Assembly (NCBI RefSeq): GCF_963583255.1
Contig: NC_084819.1
Span: 1,433,501 to 1,497,500, forward strand
Direction of reading: 5' to 3'
From: Pyrus communis
Taxonomy: Eukaryota > Streptophyta > Magnoliopsida > Rosales > Rosaceae
Length of the DNA: 64,000 bases
Shown: piece after piece, positions 44,813-56,132 of the stretch
Layout of the letters: each line of letters opens with the position of its first letter
Numbering within the stretch: the first letter of the stretch is position 1
Position numbers and translations under genes: made by a program
The notes under the pieces: generated by a model
Told to the model about the DNA's origin: nothing
Seen by the model: only the letters and a program-made list of their open reading frames with translations
Database searches by the model: none

Positions 44813-45948
44813 CTAAGAGTGTGGGTAACAATATGGGCGTACGTTGACGGGTTGAGTATTGGGAAGCAAAGGTATTTTATGGTTGACTTGACGCTGAGGT
44901 GGAAGTCTGAGAGGAGTGGTGAAAAGGTGGGAGCATTGGGATAACAAGGATAGTATTGCGGGATGGATATTGGTGGAGTTAAAGGTGGTGTCGGTGGGAA
45001 AAAGGTATGGTGTGGTAATCATGGTGTCTGTATGACAAAACTCTGGTGGGGTCGTGAAATTGACAGGAGAAGATGTGGGCGGTGGGGAAAATTGAGAGTT
45101 GTTGGTGGGAGAATTGGCAGTAAGTGGGGGTGGGGAATAGTGAGGGTGAAATTGGGCTAGGTTGCATGGGTGTAATGTGGGTTGGGCTATAATGAGGCCT
45201 TGTAGGGTATAGGTTCTGTCATTCACTGTGAAAAGCATTGTTTTGTTTCTGAAATGCCACCCGATATACCCGAGTGACTCGAGCCATTCAACACCCAAAA
45301 TCAGTTCATAGCCTGGGATATTTAAGAGGAGAAAGGAACCAAGATGAGTGTAGTCTTGTAGGTGTATAGTGACATTATGGGCGCGCATATTGGCATGGAC
45401 CTTTTTGTGGCAAGCTGTGGTGAAATGGACTGGTGGAATATGCTCAATGTCGAAGCCCAATTGTTATGCAACGTCCAGGCTCAACAAATTGCATGCCGTT
45501 TTTGAATCTATAAGAACTCGGATCTTAGTAGATCCAATAGAGCCTGTCAAGCGCATTGGATGACCAATGCTAAGTCCCAGAATAGAGAAAAGTTCAAGCA
45601 TGTGGCATGGAGGGTCCGTGTGGGTGTTTTCCTCAGAATGACAATCATGGAACTTCGTAGGTTCATCATCGTGGGTATCAATGTCCAATAACATTATCAT
45701 AGGAGTTTTGCATTTGTGACCAGGGATAAACAGTTTGGTGCAGTGGAAACACTTTTTTTTTCGAATTTTTTCTTGTACCTCAGCTGGGGTGAGACATCTG
45801 AAAGGTGCATTGGGGTGGAGGGTTGGTGGTGGACGGGGTTGTTGTTGTGGGATGGTGGGAGATATAGAGAGTCGAGAAAAAGGTGAAGGCTGGTGGTGGT
45901 GAGGTAAATTTGGACGGAACAAACCTTTGGCTTGGTTTTTGGTCTCAA
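44813..45948 (-). pseudogene. gypsy zinc finger and protease region
   Basis: 45948-45464 includes CFHCTKLFIPGHKCK, the C-x2-C...H-x-C finger usual in plant gypsy polyproteins, followed by an aspartic-protease entry (IRVLIDSKTACNLLSLDVA) in which the catalytic Asp-Ser-Gly reads DSK. 45460-44813 continues with FLLLNIPGYELILGVEWLESLG, the C-terminal protease flap. A stop separates the two pieces. Confidence 0.75.
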
Positions 45949-45964
45949 AAATTTTGGCTAATTT

Positions 45965-47079
45965 TTAGGCTTGGTGAAGGGAACCAGGTTCAAAGGCCAA
46001 AACATCATGACGAATATCGTCTCGTAACCCCTCGAGGAAAACATGCTTCAATTGATTTTCTGTCCAATCGAGCACTCGACATGAAAGTTTGGTGAAATCA
46101 GCAATGTATTCATCCACCGTGTCGAGTTGCTGGATGTGTGTAAGTTGTGATTCGATGTGTGCTCGATCACCACCCCCAAATCTTTGTAACAATAATTCCA
46201 CAAAGAGACCCCTGTTGTTGCGGCCATAAAGTTGCTCAAATCCTCGCATCCAAATAGATGCATCCGCTCCAAAATTATAGGCCGCCACCAAAACCCACTG
46301 GTGGGGGGGGGGGACCTCATAGTAGTCCAGATACCGTTCTGCCATTGCTAACCAACCATATGGATCATCGCTAGTAAAACAAGGTAAGTCCATTTTAATG
46401 GCCTTGAAATGGGAAGGATGTTGAGAGGTGATGGGTGTGATGGGTTGGGTGAGGTGTGTGGGGATCTGTGTGGTTGATGGAATGATATGGAAAGATGGGG
46501 GTTGTGAAAGATTGGGGAAAATGGGGTTGGGGGAAAAAAAGAGGAAGAGGCAGTATGGTGGTACGATGGAGTCAGGCGACTGTTAATGGTGGTGGGTGAC
46601 GGAGTGGTACAGGTGGTGGATAAATAGGGGGGAAGAGGGGCGAGGCTTGGTGGGGAAGGGTTAGACAGACCTAAACCCGAATATGTGGTGGTGGGAGGTG
46701 CGAATAAGGAACGAAATGATGTTGTGGGAATAGGTGTAGAGGGATGGGTTACCATTGGGGTTGAGTTTGGGGTGGGTGGAGCAGTGGTGGGTTGGGGTAA
46801 ACGGGGTGATGGAGGGTTGGTTGCTTTTAGAAGGCGGAGTTCATCAAGCATTAACTATTGAAACGCTGCGAACTATGAGGACATTGTGTTTGAAATGTGG
46901 CGGTTGAGGAGTTCATTTGATCAAACGATTTTTGAAGAGTTGCTTGTTATGTTTCAAGGGCTGCAATGGAGTCACCAAAGCCCTCCACCTGAGTGCGAAG
47001 GTGTTCCCGGCAAGCATCCACAGCAGCTGCGATCGCATCCAGATCGAACGAGGTAGCGGACTAGGTGTTTTTGCCCATC
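45965..47079 (-). pseudogene. gypsy gag, interrupted
   Basis: The frame starts at an ATG near 47079 and meets TAG within a few codons, then a TAA near 46950. A Pro/Ser/Thr-rich stretch follows (46851-46348), then, in another frame, the gag core (46393-45965; YGWLAMAERYLDYYEV, LFVELLLQRFGGGDRAHIE). Two nonsense codons and a frame change make it a pseudogene despite the nearly identical LTRs. Confidence 0.8.
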
Positions 47080-47102
47080 AATCGACGGGCTCTGATACCA
47101 AT

Positions 47103-47361
47103 TGGTACGCCCAATCGGTTCCCAACAGTAGAAAGCAAGAAATTGACAGAATAGTGCAGAATTTAAAAGGAGAAAGGAAGGGAAAAGAGTTAAGGGAAAA
47201 GTAAGTTCATTTCATTCATGCCCTTTACAGAGTACACTAAGTTATTTATATTCATCTGAAAGGGGAAACCCTAGCACCCACAGGCTGGGCTTTGAGCAAA
47301 ACAAGGCACGCATGGGCTAAACAAGAGATGGTTCCTAGGCCCACACAGTGAGGTCCTAACA
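47103..47361 (-). repeat. 5' LTR of the full-length gypsy element
   Basis: 259 bp with TG...CA ends. The initiator-tRNA-Met primer-binding site follows it inside the element. It differs from the other LTR at about six positions by eye, with no indel. Confidence 0.93.
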
Positions 47362-47366
47362 ACCAT

Positions 47367-48685
47367 AGACGTGCTTTCACGGACACCCCGTTACCTTCTG
47401 ATAGAAGATGTGTTGGGATTTAGTGTTTGATGATGTTTCTTACTTCCTAGATTTGGAAATAAGTTGAAAGAGGAATAAAAGGGATGAAGAACAAACCTTT
47501 GCATATATTTCTCTGTATGTACGAAGGGCTGCGGCACAAAGCTTCTTGCAGACCTCACATCTAAGAGATATAAGTCATACATAGATGGATTGAAACCAAA
47601 CCATACATTTGTTCTATTGACCTAAGTAGACCATTGTTCTATCTACTTAAGGAGGCCGAATTTTATTCGTGGTCCTGTGGTGGCAGTGCACCTTTGATGT
47701 CCCTCTCGTGGCAAAAAAGTTGTTAAGCAAATCCTTGTGGTCATCCTCATTAGCAATTGAAACCCTAACTTCCGGTAATCTTCCATTAAAAACGCACACG
47801 TTAATCTCACGTGAGGAGGTTATATTCGTCATTTCAAGTTTCAACCAAATTAAGAAACCTAAACATTTATCGTAAGATGACTTAAGAGTTCACTTCATAT
47901 TTTCAGATTTATGTTTTCAGTCATTGGAATGGGTATTATAGGCATACATCTTTTTCAGATTTATCGTAAGATGACTTAAGAGTTCACTTCATATTTTCAG
48001 ATTTATGTTTTCAGTCATTGGAATGGGTATTATAGGCATACACCTTTTTCAGTGAAAAATTAAAACCTTGCAAATTACAAATGAACAATGTGCCATTTTT
48101 CATTTAAATATATAATCCTCGAGGAATCTTGACACTATATACGAAAAAGAAATTGAAAAACATGTTGTAACGAAAGGGGCATCTGCAACGTCATTCGTAT
48201 CACATAGGGTGCAGTTCATTAAATATATTTGAAACTCTTACTGATCTGGCTGATAAGATGTTCAATTTCAAAGCACCGACGTCGTTCAGTTTGAGCCTTT
48301 TCCGTCGAATCCTAATTTTATACAATTATAACCTCCTATAGTCAGCAAAGAAGCGTCACCAAAATTTTTAGTTTGAACGGACAAATATAATTTTTCTACG
48401 TGTGATTCATGTTTGCCCTTTTAATGGAAGAGTAGGATGGCTATATTAGTTTGCATAACAACATTTTCACCACTAGAGTTACATTAAAAGTGCACTACCA
48501 CCACAAGGACTACGAAAATATTTGGCCTTACAACAAAATAGATTTTTGAAGTACAAATTAATATTACATTTTTTAAATATGCCTGAAAATAGCTGAAATG
48601 GGCCAGCCCAACGGGACACATCAAGTCTCAAACCCTAGTTCTGAATCATATATATTCTGAGGGAAGTGGACGTAATCTAGCAAGT
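47367..48685. other. F-box gene upstream region
   Basis: No gene is seen. It contains a 94-bp tandem duplication (47871-48058). A segment at 48345-48560 recurs at 54140-54420, so upstream DNA of the F-box gene has been duplicated. A TATATATT lies at about 48648-48655, only about 35 bases before the first ATG. Confidence 0.5.
47871..48058. repeat. 94-bp tandem duplication, two units
   Basis: The word CGTAAGATGACTTAAGAG starts at 47871 and again at 47965. The two units are almost identical over their length (one C/T change in CATACA(T/C)CTTT), so the event is recent. Confidence 0.9.
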
Positions 48686-49903
48686 ATGGTAGTGCAAAAC
48701 CTAGAGAACTGCAGCACATCAATGAAAAAATCCGAAGTGTGCTTAAGCCACCCCCCAAAGTCCATTCATGAACAGGCAAAACAAGAAGAAGAAGAAGAAG
48801 AAAAGCATGATAAGAAAGCCTATATTCTGCAATTACCAGACCACATTATAGTGGAGATCTTCTGCAAAATCCCAACTAAAACGCTCATCCAGTGCCAATG
48901 TGTGTGCAAGGATTGGCATCGTTTCCTCTCAGATATTGAATTCATGAGGGGTCTATTTTCACGAACTCATACTTGCCTTTTGGTCCAAGGGAACCCCCAA
49001 ATACAGTGCCCAATGGGATGGCAGATTAAACACACCCACTTCTTGGTCGGCCTGAAGCACAAGTGGAACGGAAACCATGTGGCACTGAAGCTTTGTAGAG
49101 ACCCAATTTTCCGAACAGGAGATATACATATTGTGAGTTCATACAACGGTTTGCTTCTATGCGAAGACAGGTTGATGGGATCGGTGAGTCTTTACATATC
49201 CAATCCCATTACCGCTGAGTCCTTAGCAATTCCAAAACCTTCGAAAATCCGTTTTACAAATTGTTATTCTGGCTTTGGGTTTAGTCCCATCAGTGATGTC
49301 TACAAAGTTGTTCTGATTAATAAGCCAAACAATGAGTCCAAGGAACCGGGGGCGAGGGTTCTCACCGTTGGTTGTACTACTTGGAGAATCATCGAAGGTT
49401 TTGAGATTTTCGCATTATCATATGGTACTTATCATAATGGATTTATTCATTGGTTAGGCCGGCGTATGGATTCTCTCGGGATCTTTGCTTTTGATGTTGA
49501 AACTGAGCATTTCCAGCAATTTCCACTACCCCCTTTTCAGTTTGATATGGACAATATGCCTAATTATAAGCTTGGAGTCATGAAAAGTTGCATCTCTTTG
49601 ACAGTTCATTCGCTTAATAATATAACCGTTTGGGTGATGAAGGAGTATGGCGTTGAGGAGTCTTGGACCCAAGAGCTTGAAATTTGCAAGAACTGGGGTT
49701 CCTGTCGTTCATATTATTTCAAATCCGTAAACTTTACCGAGGAAGGAAAAGTATTGATATTAGGTAGGGACGGACATTTGCGAGTTTATTTTCCTAATAC
49801 AGGGGGCTTTGCGTGGATTCATATCGATGGGATATCATGGAATAGTGACGCACTTGTCCACGTTCCAAGCTTTGTTTCACTTAAAGATGTTATCAGAGGT
49901 TAG
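48686..49903 (+). CDS. F-box protein with associated C-terminal domain
   Basis: A 405-residue intronless gene. The F-box is at residues ~46-90 (LQLPDHIIVEIFCKIPTKTL, then QCQCVCKDWHRFL), the part that binds Skp1/ASK in an SCF ubiquitin ligase. The remainder resembles the F-box-associated (FBA) interaction domain (YISNPITAESLAIPKP; SGFGFSPISDVYKVVLI; LGVMKSCISLTVHS), which would choose the substrate. An acidic run (EEEEEE) precedes the F-box. I use ATG 48686, but a TATA-like TATATATT lies only 35 bases upstream and the related pseudogene at 58445 lacks this ATG, so Met13 (48722) may be the real start. No substrate can be predicted. It is the only intact member of a local family whose other members are broken. 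Confidence 0.9.
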   Translation: MVVQNLENCSTSMKKSEVCLSHPPKSIHEQAKQEEEEEEKHDKKAYILQLPDHIIVEIFCKIPTKTLIQCQCVCKDWHRFLSDIEFMRGLFSRTHTCLLVQGNPQIQCPMGWQIKHTHFLVGLKHKWNGNHVALKLCRDPIFRTGDIHIVSSYNGLLLCEDRLMGSVSLYISNPITAESLAIPKPSKIRFTNCYSGFGFSPISDVYKVVLINKPNNESKEPGARVLTVGCTTWRIIEGFEIFALSYGTYHNGFIHWLGRRMDSLGIFAFDVETEHFQQFPLPPFQFDMDNMPNYKLGVMKSCISLTVHSLNNITVWVMKEYGVEESWTQELEICKNWGSCRSYYFKSVNFTEEGKVLILGRDGHLRVYFPNTGGFAWIHIDGISWNSDALVHVPSFVSLKDVIRG

Positions 49904-50325
49904 AGCTCGAAACTATATGTCATAGCTAGCTAGTCAAGCTTACATAGTATTGGTATTATATTTTGTAAGATACTGAGGTGATTGGGTGCTTGATTTGCAT
50001 AAGGGGGTAGTGTTATCCACATATCTATTTTGACTTTTCATACACACTCTTAATTTTGTACAGTCGAATCGGATAAATTGAAGAATATATGATGGGTGCA
50101 TATTTTCATATATTTTTATCATATATTTCCTTTGCATTTTCTATATATGAATGGGTTAAATGCACTCATTTATATTGTTTTAATTTATAGACATTCAATA
50201 CTAGAATTATGCGAAAAAGAAGTGAAAAAACGAGATTTCGGATGTCTAGAGTAATTCCAATGGAGCACAAGGATAATTAATTGCACCAATACATATGCAT
50301 TACAATAAGAAGATGAGATTACAAC
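49904..50325. other. F-box gene 3' flank
   Basis: Probable 3' UTR and AT-rich spacer. No further feature is seen. Confidence 0.4.
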
Positions 50326-51368
50326 GGTTGTGGAAATCAGATGGACATGGGAAGCTATTCAATGGCTTTTGGGATGGACATAATTGTTTTTATGATTTCA
50401 GTTTAATTTCTTTTTCTTTAATTAGGACTTAAAGTCCAATAAGAGCTAGGTTTTTAATTAGGCTTTATATTGCCCCTTTGCCGTGAGTTATAATATGGAG
50501 ATTACTTCTCCTTATTCATTCATTCACGAAGAAAGCCACCAAAAACATATCACACTTTAGGGGGGGCTGCGGCAAAGAAGGGAAGAGGAAGAGAAGTTTG
50601 TAGTTTTTTTCTTTGCTAGGGCTACGATGTAGCCTAATCATGAATACTTAATTGTCTTGTGGCATTGTTATTATCAAATTTTTCATCTTTATTGAGTATC
50701 TTTTGCTAATCGTAATGAGCTTGATTTTTATTTAGATGCTTGATCACCATCTAGGTTTAAATTAGGTTGATTTGATGCAAGTTAGAGTAGATGCCATACT
50801 TAACTCGGGTTTAGCTTCTTGCAATTGATACCATAAACACCTATTTGTAGATGCCATGCAATTAGTGTTTGTGTGACTTTCCAACGATTTCCATAGAGCT
50901 TAATGGGTTCTTACTCGTTTAAATCCATCTAGATGCCATAGAGGGTTAACATGGAAGGATGCTTTTGATGCAATCAGATACCATGGCCGTTGAATCATTT
51001 AGGGAAAATCAATCGTCAATATTGGGAAATTACTTGAGCATAACATATTAAGGGAATTAAGTAGGATTGGCTACGGTGAATTTGGATGCCTTAGGTCTTA
51101 TTTTCTTATGTTTTAATTTTATTATTTCATTCATTTTATTTTAAAGTCATATTTCGTCTTTAGTTTAATTGAAATCTTCTATCTTTTCTGTTAAAGCTTC
51201 CCAATTATAATTTGTTTCAATTTCATTAGTAAGACTTTTAGAATTAAGTTGATCTCTGTGGGACGATATTCGTGCTTATATGCTATACTGTAATTTGATT
51301 CGTATACTAGCGAGCACAAAAATTCGAGACTTAAAGAGCCTAATTTTGGTTATCTAATTTCCGCAACA
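50326..51368 (+). mobile_element. LTR-like block (about 1.04 kb)
   Basis: The ends are inverted: GGTTGTGGAAAT at 50326-50337 against ATTTCCGCAACA at 51357-51368. Near the 3' end is CTCTGTGGGACGATATTCGTG, a phrase usual just before the end of long plant LTRs and similar to the solo LTR at 17415-19069. No target-site duplication was found and no internal domain is present, so it is a probable old solo LTR. Confidence 0.45.
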
Positions 51369-51927
51369 ATATATATCAATGCCCAAAAATTAACAAGGAT
51401 CTGTGGAACCTAAAAATAGGTGCGTGAATAGCACTATCCTACGTTGATTTAAATTTTCCAATTGATTGCAGATCAATGCATTCTTGATTTCTTTTTTTTT
51501 TTTTCTATATCTTGTTTTTTGTCTTGGTGCGGCATATAATTTTCTTTATAACATTGTGCAAAAAATCATATTACACAAGATTTTATCTACTTTGAGTTCT
51601 CGATTAATGAATTATTAAGAATCTGACTTCATTAAAATTTGATTTATTTGGAAGGAATTTTTGCATTGAATAAATGATCGTTTATATGGGCAGATTCTAA
51701 TTGTTTAGGAAAACTTATATAAAGTAGATTTAAGTTTGGCATTTTGTAGAAGTGTTTAAGAAACGAAGCATTAGAGTAAAGAGAACAAGTATAAAGTTAC
51801 AATTTTCTATGGCCTCACTACAAATAAAAACACCTTTTTCCGATGAAATTTTGTCGGACAAAATCTAAGGCGACGAAATGTCATTTTGCACGACTAATTT
51901 TGTTAGTCTGGAAAAGTTGGTTTTCCT

Positions 51928-52030
51928 TTAGTGGAACAAGGGGCGTTGCAAGGGTTCGGATTCATGGGTTATCATTTATAACTAGCATATTCCAAGCTTG
52001 GTTTCGCTTCAAGATGTTATAAAGGGTTAG
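51928..52030 (+). pseudogene. F-box C-terminal fragment
   Basis: The last codons read HIPSLVSLQDVIKG-stop, matching the intact gene's end (HVPSFVSLKDVIRG). Upstream similarity is lost within about 60 bases. It is a remnant of another family member. Confidence 0.7.
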
Positions 52031-53159
52031 ATCTCGCTGGCAATTTGTGTCGTGGCTAGTCAATCATTTGGTCTTTAATGTAGTACAATTTCGTGGTCTC
52101 ATTTCTCACTACCATTCACCAATTACAGATAACCCTTCATGTTAATTTTCCTCTAATCAAAATTGTTTCAAGTTCCTACATACATTATTTTGAGATATAT
52201 ATGTTACCCCTTCCTTATTGACACCACCAAGTCAATCTGCAAATGAAGTATGAGAGAAGCGCAGATGATTTTTTTTTTTTTTTTTTTTTTTTTGGAGCGC
52301 AATAAAATGAAACTGAGTTGGCTATGTTTGTTAGTAATCCAAGGGGACAAACAAATTAAATTACCTAACATACGACATACTTCGGTTAGAAGATGTAATT
52401 GTGAGACGCTTGGTTGTTAAGGCAAAAGGGGTAAAGGAAAACTTAGGAAGACTTAGAAAGAGATCTTAAGAAAAAATATGGAGTATTTGGAGCTAACAGA
52501 GAATTTTGTTAGGGGGATAACGCTTGGTTGTTGTTGTTTGTTGTATGTCATAAGATACAAGATATGGGAATTCAAATGTACTTTATGTCTAAATGATGAA
52601 AAGCTTACTCAGTTTCATGATTTTGCATTTTCCGGTTCTTTGGAAATATCATCATTTTCAATTTTCCACTACCAATACTAATCGTATAAGTTGAAAGGAG
52701 AATAATTTATGTCACAGTTAGCACCGTAGACTTGTTGCATATAAATTGTATCTTACGGAATGAACGTTGCTTTATTTCCATCATTTTTTTGTTCGTGGAG
52801 TTATTTTGAGTCCCGAAATCTCCAGAAGCAGAGTGCCGCTTGTGATTTGGATTATTTGAAGTAATTAGAGGCTTTGATTATACTTAAGTTGCAGTTGTGT
52901 TTTCTGGTAGCAAAATGATACGGAAATATATTTTTACGTTTAACCTGTTTAGGTAGATTGTCTTTTCAGTGCCAAGACTATGCTGCTGGATTTGGTCTAA
53001 ACGACGACGGTTTTGAGACCGGAACGTTACTTTTTCCCAGTTACTTGCAGTCCATCCTTGGTGTTAATATGCCTCCTTTCAATCTCATTACTTCAGCCTT
53101 GTGAACTCATTCATTCTTTTCCTGAACTCGACACGAGACCATTAACGATAGACCTCCTT
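52031..53159. other. Intergenic, no gene seen
   Basis: Contains a poly-T run (about 52269-52293). A 67-codon frame at 52478-52681 starts with ATG but has no recognisable motif and I do not call it. Confidence 0.4.
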
Positions 53160-53332
53160 AACAAGAAGATGACAAAGAAATAGAGCATGATATTGCCTTT
53201 CATCTTCCAACTGCCACACCACATAATAGTTGAGATATTCTGCAAAATCCCAGTCAAAAAGGATCATCGCCACTGTGCAAATATTCATATCCTCCCAATG
53301 AACTTATCATCAAATTTCAAGGAGTTTGGGTA
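53160..53332 (+). pseudogene. F-box N-terminal fragment
   Basis: Near 53195-53275 the plus strand encodes QLPHHIIVEIFCKIPVKK, the F-box helix of the local family. Frames are broken just before and after, and a solo LTR follows at once at 53333. No continuation of the gene is seen on the far side. Confidence 0.7.
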
Positions 53333-53805
53333 TGTTGAATTGTAATTTTGTCTTGGTCCAAGACAATTGATCCGGCCCTCATGCACATACTAAAGAGTTC
53401 TAGCAAAGTTCAAGTTGGTGGAATGCATGCATAAATATCTAAGGCTTTTTGTGGAAAGATCTAGAATCTTGTAAAAATGTGTGGTTGTTAAGCATTAGCT
53501 AGAAAGTTCTAGCAATGCCAAAGTTGGCAAACCTTGCCTATAAATAGGTGAGTTGCTAAGCTATGTGATGTAACAACCAAGAGAGCAAGTAGTGAGAAGT
53601 GAGAGTGCCAAGTAAGAAGTGAAAAGAAGTAACAAAGCTTCTAAGAGTGAGTGTTTCCTCTTGTACTAAGTTTGTGTGAGAATAAAAATTTTGTGTAATA
53701 CTTTGAGTGTTTTTTCTTTCTCTTGCCTATCAAATTCCCCTGCGTTACATTCTTCTTTGTGAGATAAACAACTCCAAAGTAGTGAAATCTTTTTAAGCCC
53801 CAACA
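53333..53805 (+). mobile_element. Solo LTR (473 bp), probable copia
   Basis: It begins TGTTGAATTG, ends CCCCAACA and has a TATA box (TATAAATA, 53539-53546). The flanks are GGGTA (53328-53332) and AGGTA (53806-53810), a 5-bp target-site duplication with one mismatch. No internal sequence is present. Confidence 0.75.
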
Positions 53806-53810
53806 AGGTA

Positions 53811-54430
53811 AACATATGAGTGCATGTTAGTTGAAGAATAAAATCAAAACTTGTAAGAACAAACGAAATAGATCGGGTAATTGAATGTACTGTGAAAATG
53901 AGTATGTGATGAACACGTTTCTTTGTTTCAGTATTTTAGTGGGTGCCCAATCTACGTGTACAAGAAATTAATCTTATATACTGAAAAATATTAAAGGGTA
54001 TTTAGAGACAAACATTGAGTGTAAACAACGTTGGAATTGAGGAACAAGGGCATTGCATAAAATTAAATTACAGAAAAACAATTTTTTTTAATTGAGTACA
54101 AGCAATATTCTACACTACTGTAAGGAGGCCGGTCCAACAAGTCAAAACAATCAACAAAGAAGCCTCACCAAAATTTTCAGTTTTAAAAAGATGAATATAA
54201 CCTTCCTACATGAGATTCACGCGTGCCTTTTAAATGGAAGAGCAATGGATGGTGTTTGGATCTCAATATCGCTAACAAGGATAGCTAGCCTACAATGGTT
54301 TACATAACAATTTTTACACCACTAAGGTGACATTAAAAATGCACTACCACGTACAGCAAGGCCTACGGAAAAATTTGACCTTACAACAATAATAGGTTTT
54401 TGAAGTACAATTTCTTTTGAAAAATGTTCA
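53811..54430. other. Duplicated F-box upstream segment
   Basis: 54140-54420 matches 48345-48560 (shared runs such as GCCTCACCAAAATTTT/GCGTCACCAAAATTTT and TTTTGAAGTACAA). It was copied with an F-box gene that has since been lost. The rest is AT-rich. Confidence 0.55.
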
Positions 54431-54880
54431 TCAATCTTCCAAATTTCCTTTTGATATTGATGACTTGGAAAAATACTTTGCTCCAAGTATATTAGTGTGG
54501 AAAGCAATAAAGGATTCCCAAATGTAGTCACATATATAATGGGTATCAAGGTCAAATATTACCTCTTTATGATGATGCACGTACCGTTCTTTCACAGATG
54601 AACTCATTCCTTTGTTACTGTCACAGTATTCATAAAAATTTGGGGCAGGATTGGCATTGACTCCAAGTTGCAAACAACACTGGTGATTAACCACCGTAAA
54701 CATAACCTTGTAATCCTCATCTCGCTCTCCATAAATTAGTAGAGAACACCTATCGAAAGAGTTCTATTTGAGGTTGTCGTCATCATCAACATACTCATCG
54801 TAAATTGGTGGGGACTTCCAATTTACGAAACTGATTTCTTCGACAATGTGCTCTTCAAACAGATTGTAAATCACAGCCAT
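54431..54880 (-). pseudogene. Unrecognised ORF with one in-frame stop
   Basis: The minus strand reads about 150 codons from ATG 54880 (MAVIYNLFEEHIVEE) to a stop at 54431, with a single TAG at 54764-54766 after an Asp-rich stretch (PPIYDEYVDDDDNLK). The later part has HHHKEVIFDLDTHYIC. I do not recognise the family. The Asp-rich part recalls linkers of some plant retroelement polyproteins, but that is weak. It is broken by the stop, or it may be two exons of something else. Confidence 0.35.
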
Positions 54881-55299
54881 AGTCTTCAACTATAGTGGAA
54901 AACCTGCTCTAATGCCACTTGACGCAGGAAAAAAAAGCCAAAGGAAGTGTCGAGGAGACAAGGGATAGGAACCTGGGAATTACTCAACCAAGGGCAACGA
55001 AATCACTTGACGTTGCTAATTGCGGATTCACTCGACACATCCAAGCCTCACACTTGATTAAGGAAGGAGAAAACTCTCTTCTTAGATGACTTTTTTAATT
55101 CACTAATTGGCTACTTAATCTTACATATGAAACCCTTTAAATAGGAGGGTACCTTACATTGGTAGGATAGACAATTAATAACATATTATAGTTACAATGC
55201 AACCTAACTATAATTAAAATAGATAAAAGCATGGCTTTGATAGATGAGAAGCCACCAACATCAATATTTATATAGGGACCATACTTATTGTAGTGCCTA
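54881..55299. other. Intergenic, LTR-like composition
   Basis: Contains text resembling a minus-strand LTR leader (CCTATTTAAAGGGTTTCATA on the minus strand near 55130-55150). Boundaries could not be fixed and no gene is seen. Confidence 0.25.
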
Positions 55300-55540
55300 C
55301 ATCATTGATATGAAAAAATTGGATAATTATAACCTTGGAGTCTTGAAAAGTTGCATCTCTGTAACTGTTCACTCGCTTCGTAGTGTAACTGTTTGGGAGA
55401 TGAAGGAATATGGCGTTAAGGAGTCTTGCATCCAGGAGCTTGAAATTTGCAAGAACAGCGGTTACTTTCGTTTATTTTATTCCAAATCGGTGAACTTTAC
55501 AGAGGAAAAAAAAAGTATTGATGATTTTAGGGTATAAACT
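55300..55540 (+). pseudogene. F-box C-terminal-domain fragment
   Basis: A plus-strand stretch reads LDNYNLGVLKSCISVTVHSL and YGVKESCIQELEICKNSGYF, then SVNFTEEKK. It aligns with residues ~290-355 of the intact F-box protein. It has no F-box and ends in a frame break, so it is a partial duplicate. Confidence 0.85.
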
Positions 55541-55858
55541 GCTGCTACAATAATATTTCTTTATTTTCTTCTTTTATGATGCTAGTTTAGTACGTTGGTG
55601 TGCTTATTATGATTTAAATTTTTATGAATTTCTTCCGGTGTTTGCTAGCTTACTACTGCATCAGAAAACATAAATTAGGATAGTACTATTGAAATTCACC
55701 GAACAGAATTTAGATACTGTACTCTGCATTGCCAAAATAAAATCTTGGGAAATTTTGTTTAAACTCATATAACTTCTATGTACACCCAGCTTACTATCCA
55801 CACCTATATCATTTTTATTTAAACTATCAATATCTCTTTATCTTAACAGAAGTAACCA
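55541..55858. other. Intergenic, no gene seen
   Basis: AT-rich and without recognisable features. Confidence 0.4.
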
Positions 55859-56132
55859 GAGTTGTAGAAAGAAGAAGAAGAAGGAAGCAGCACAGAGAAT
55901 ATTGAAAGATTAGAGAGAAAATTAGAGAGAAGATGAGAGATATTGTATTGATAGAATGATGACTCAGTACTAACATTAAGCCGCAATCAGCCTTTTATAT
56001 CTCTCTAGTAGCCTAACGACCTTTCTTACTGTGTAAGCTACTAATAACCATTCTAACTAACTTTCAACAGTAATATTGATGACATGGTAGATTATGTGGC
56101 ATTTCCTTGAGTCAATATCAGTCAACACTTTA
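55859..56132 (-). mobile_element. LTR-like block (probable copia)
   Basis: The minus strand starts TGTTGACTGATATTGACTC at 56132. It has a TATA box (GATATAAAAGGC, near 55992-56003) and then the CT-rich leader usual in copia LTRs. The 3' end is unclear, near CTACAACTCTGG at about 55859. Confidence 0.45.

Larger units (their letters stand above)
41860..47361 (-). mobile_element. Full-length Ty3/gypsy element (chromovirus-like), defective
   Basis: 5502 bp, oriented on the minus strand. Both ends carry a 259-bp LTR starting TGTTAGGACC and ending CGTACCA, with the 5-bp duplication ACCAT outside (41855-41859, 47362-47366). The primer-binding site TGGTATCAGAGCCC (47087-47100, initiator tRNA-Met) follows the 5' LTR, and a polypurine tract (GGGAGGGGGGGT) precedes the 3' LTR. 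By eye the LTRs differ at about six positions. Gag, protease, RT, RNase H, integrase and a chromodomain-like tail are present in order but interrupted. The element sits 446 bases past the stop codon of the seven-exon gene. Confidence 0.95.

Noticed and set aside
54431..54703. Disease-resistance (TIR-NBS-LRR) C-terminal fragment
   Set aside because: A vague resemblance of the HHHKEVIFDLD region; no NBS, LRR or other supporting motif is nearby.
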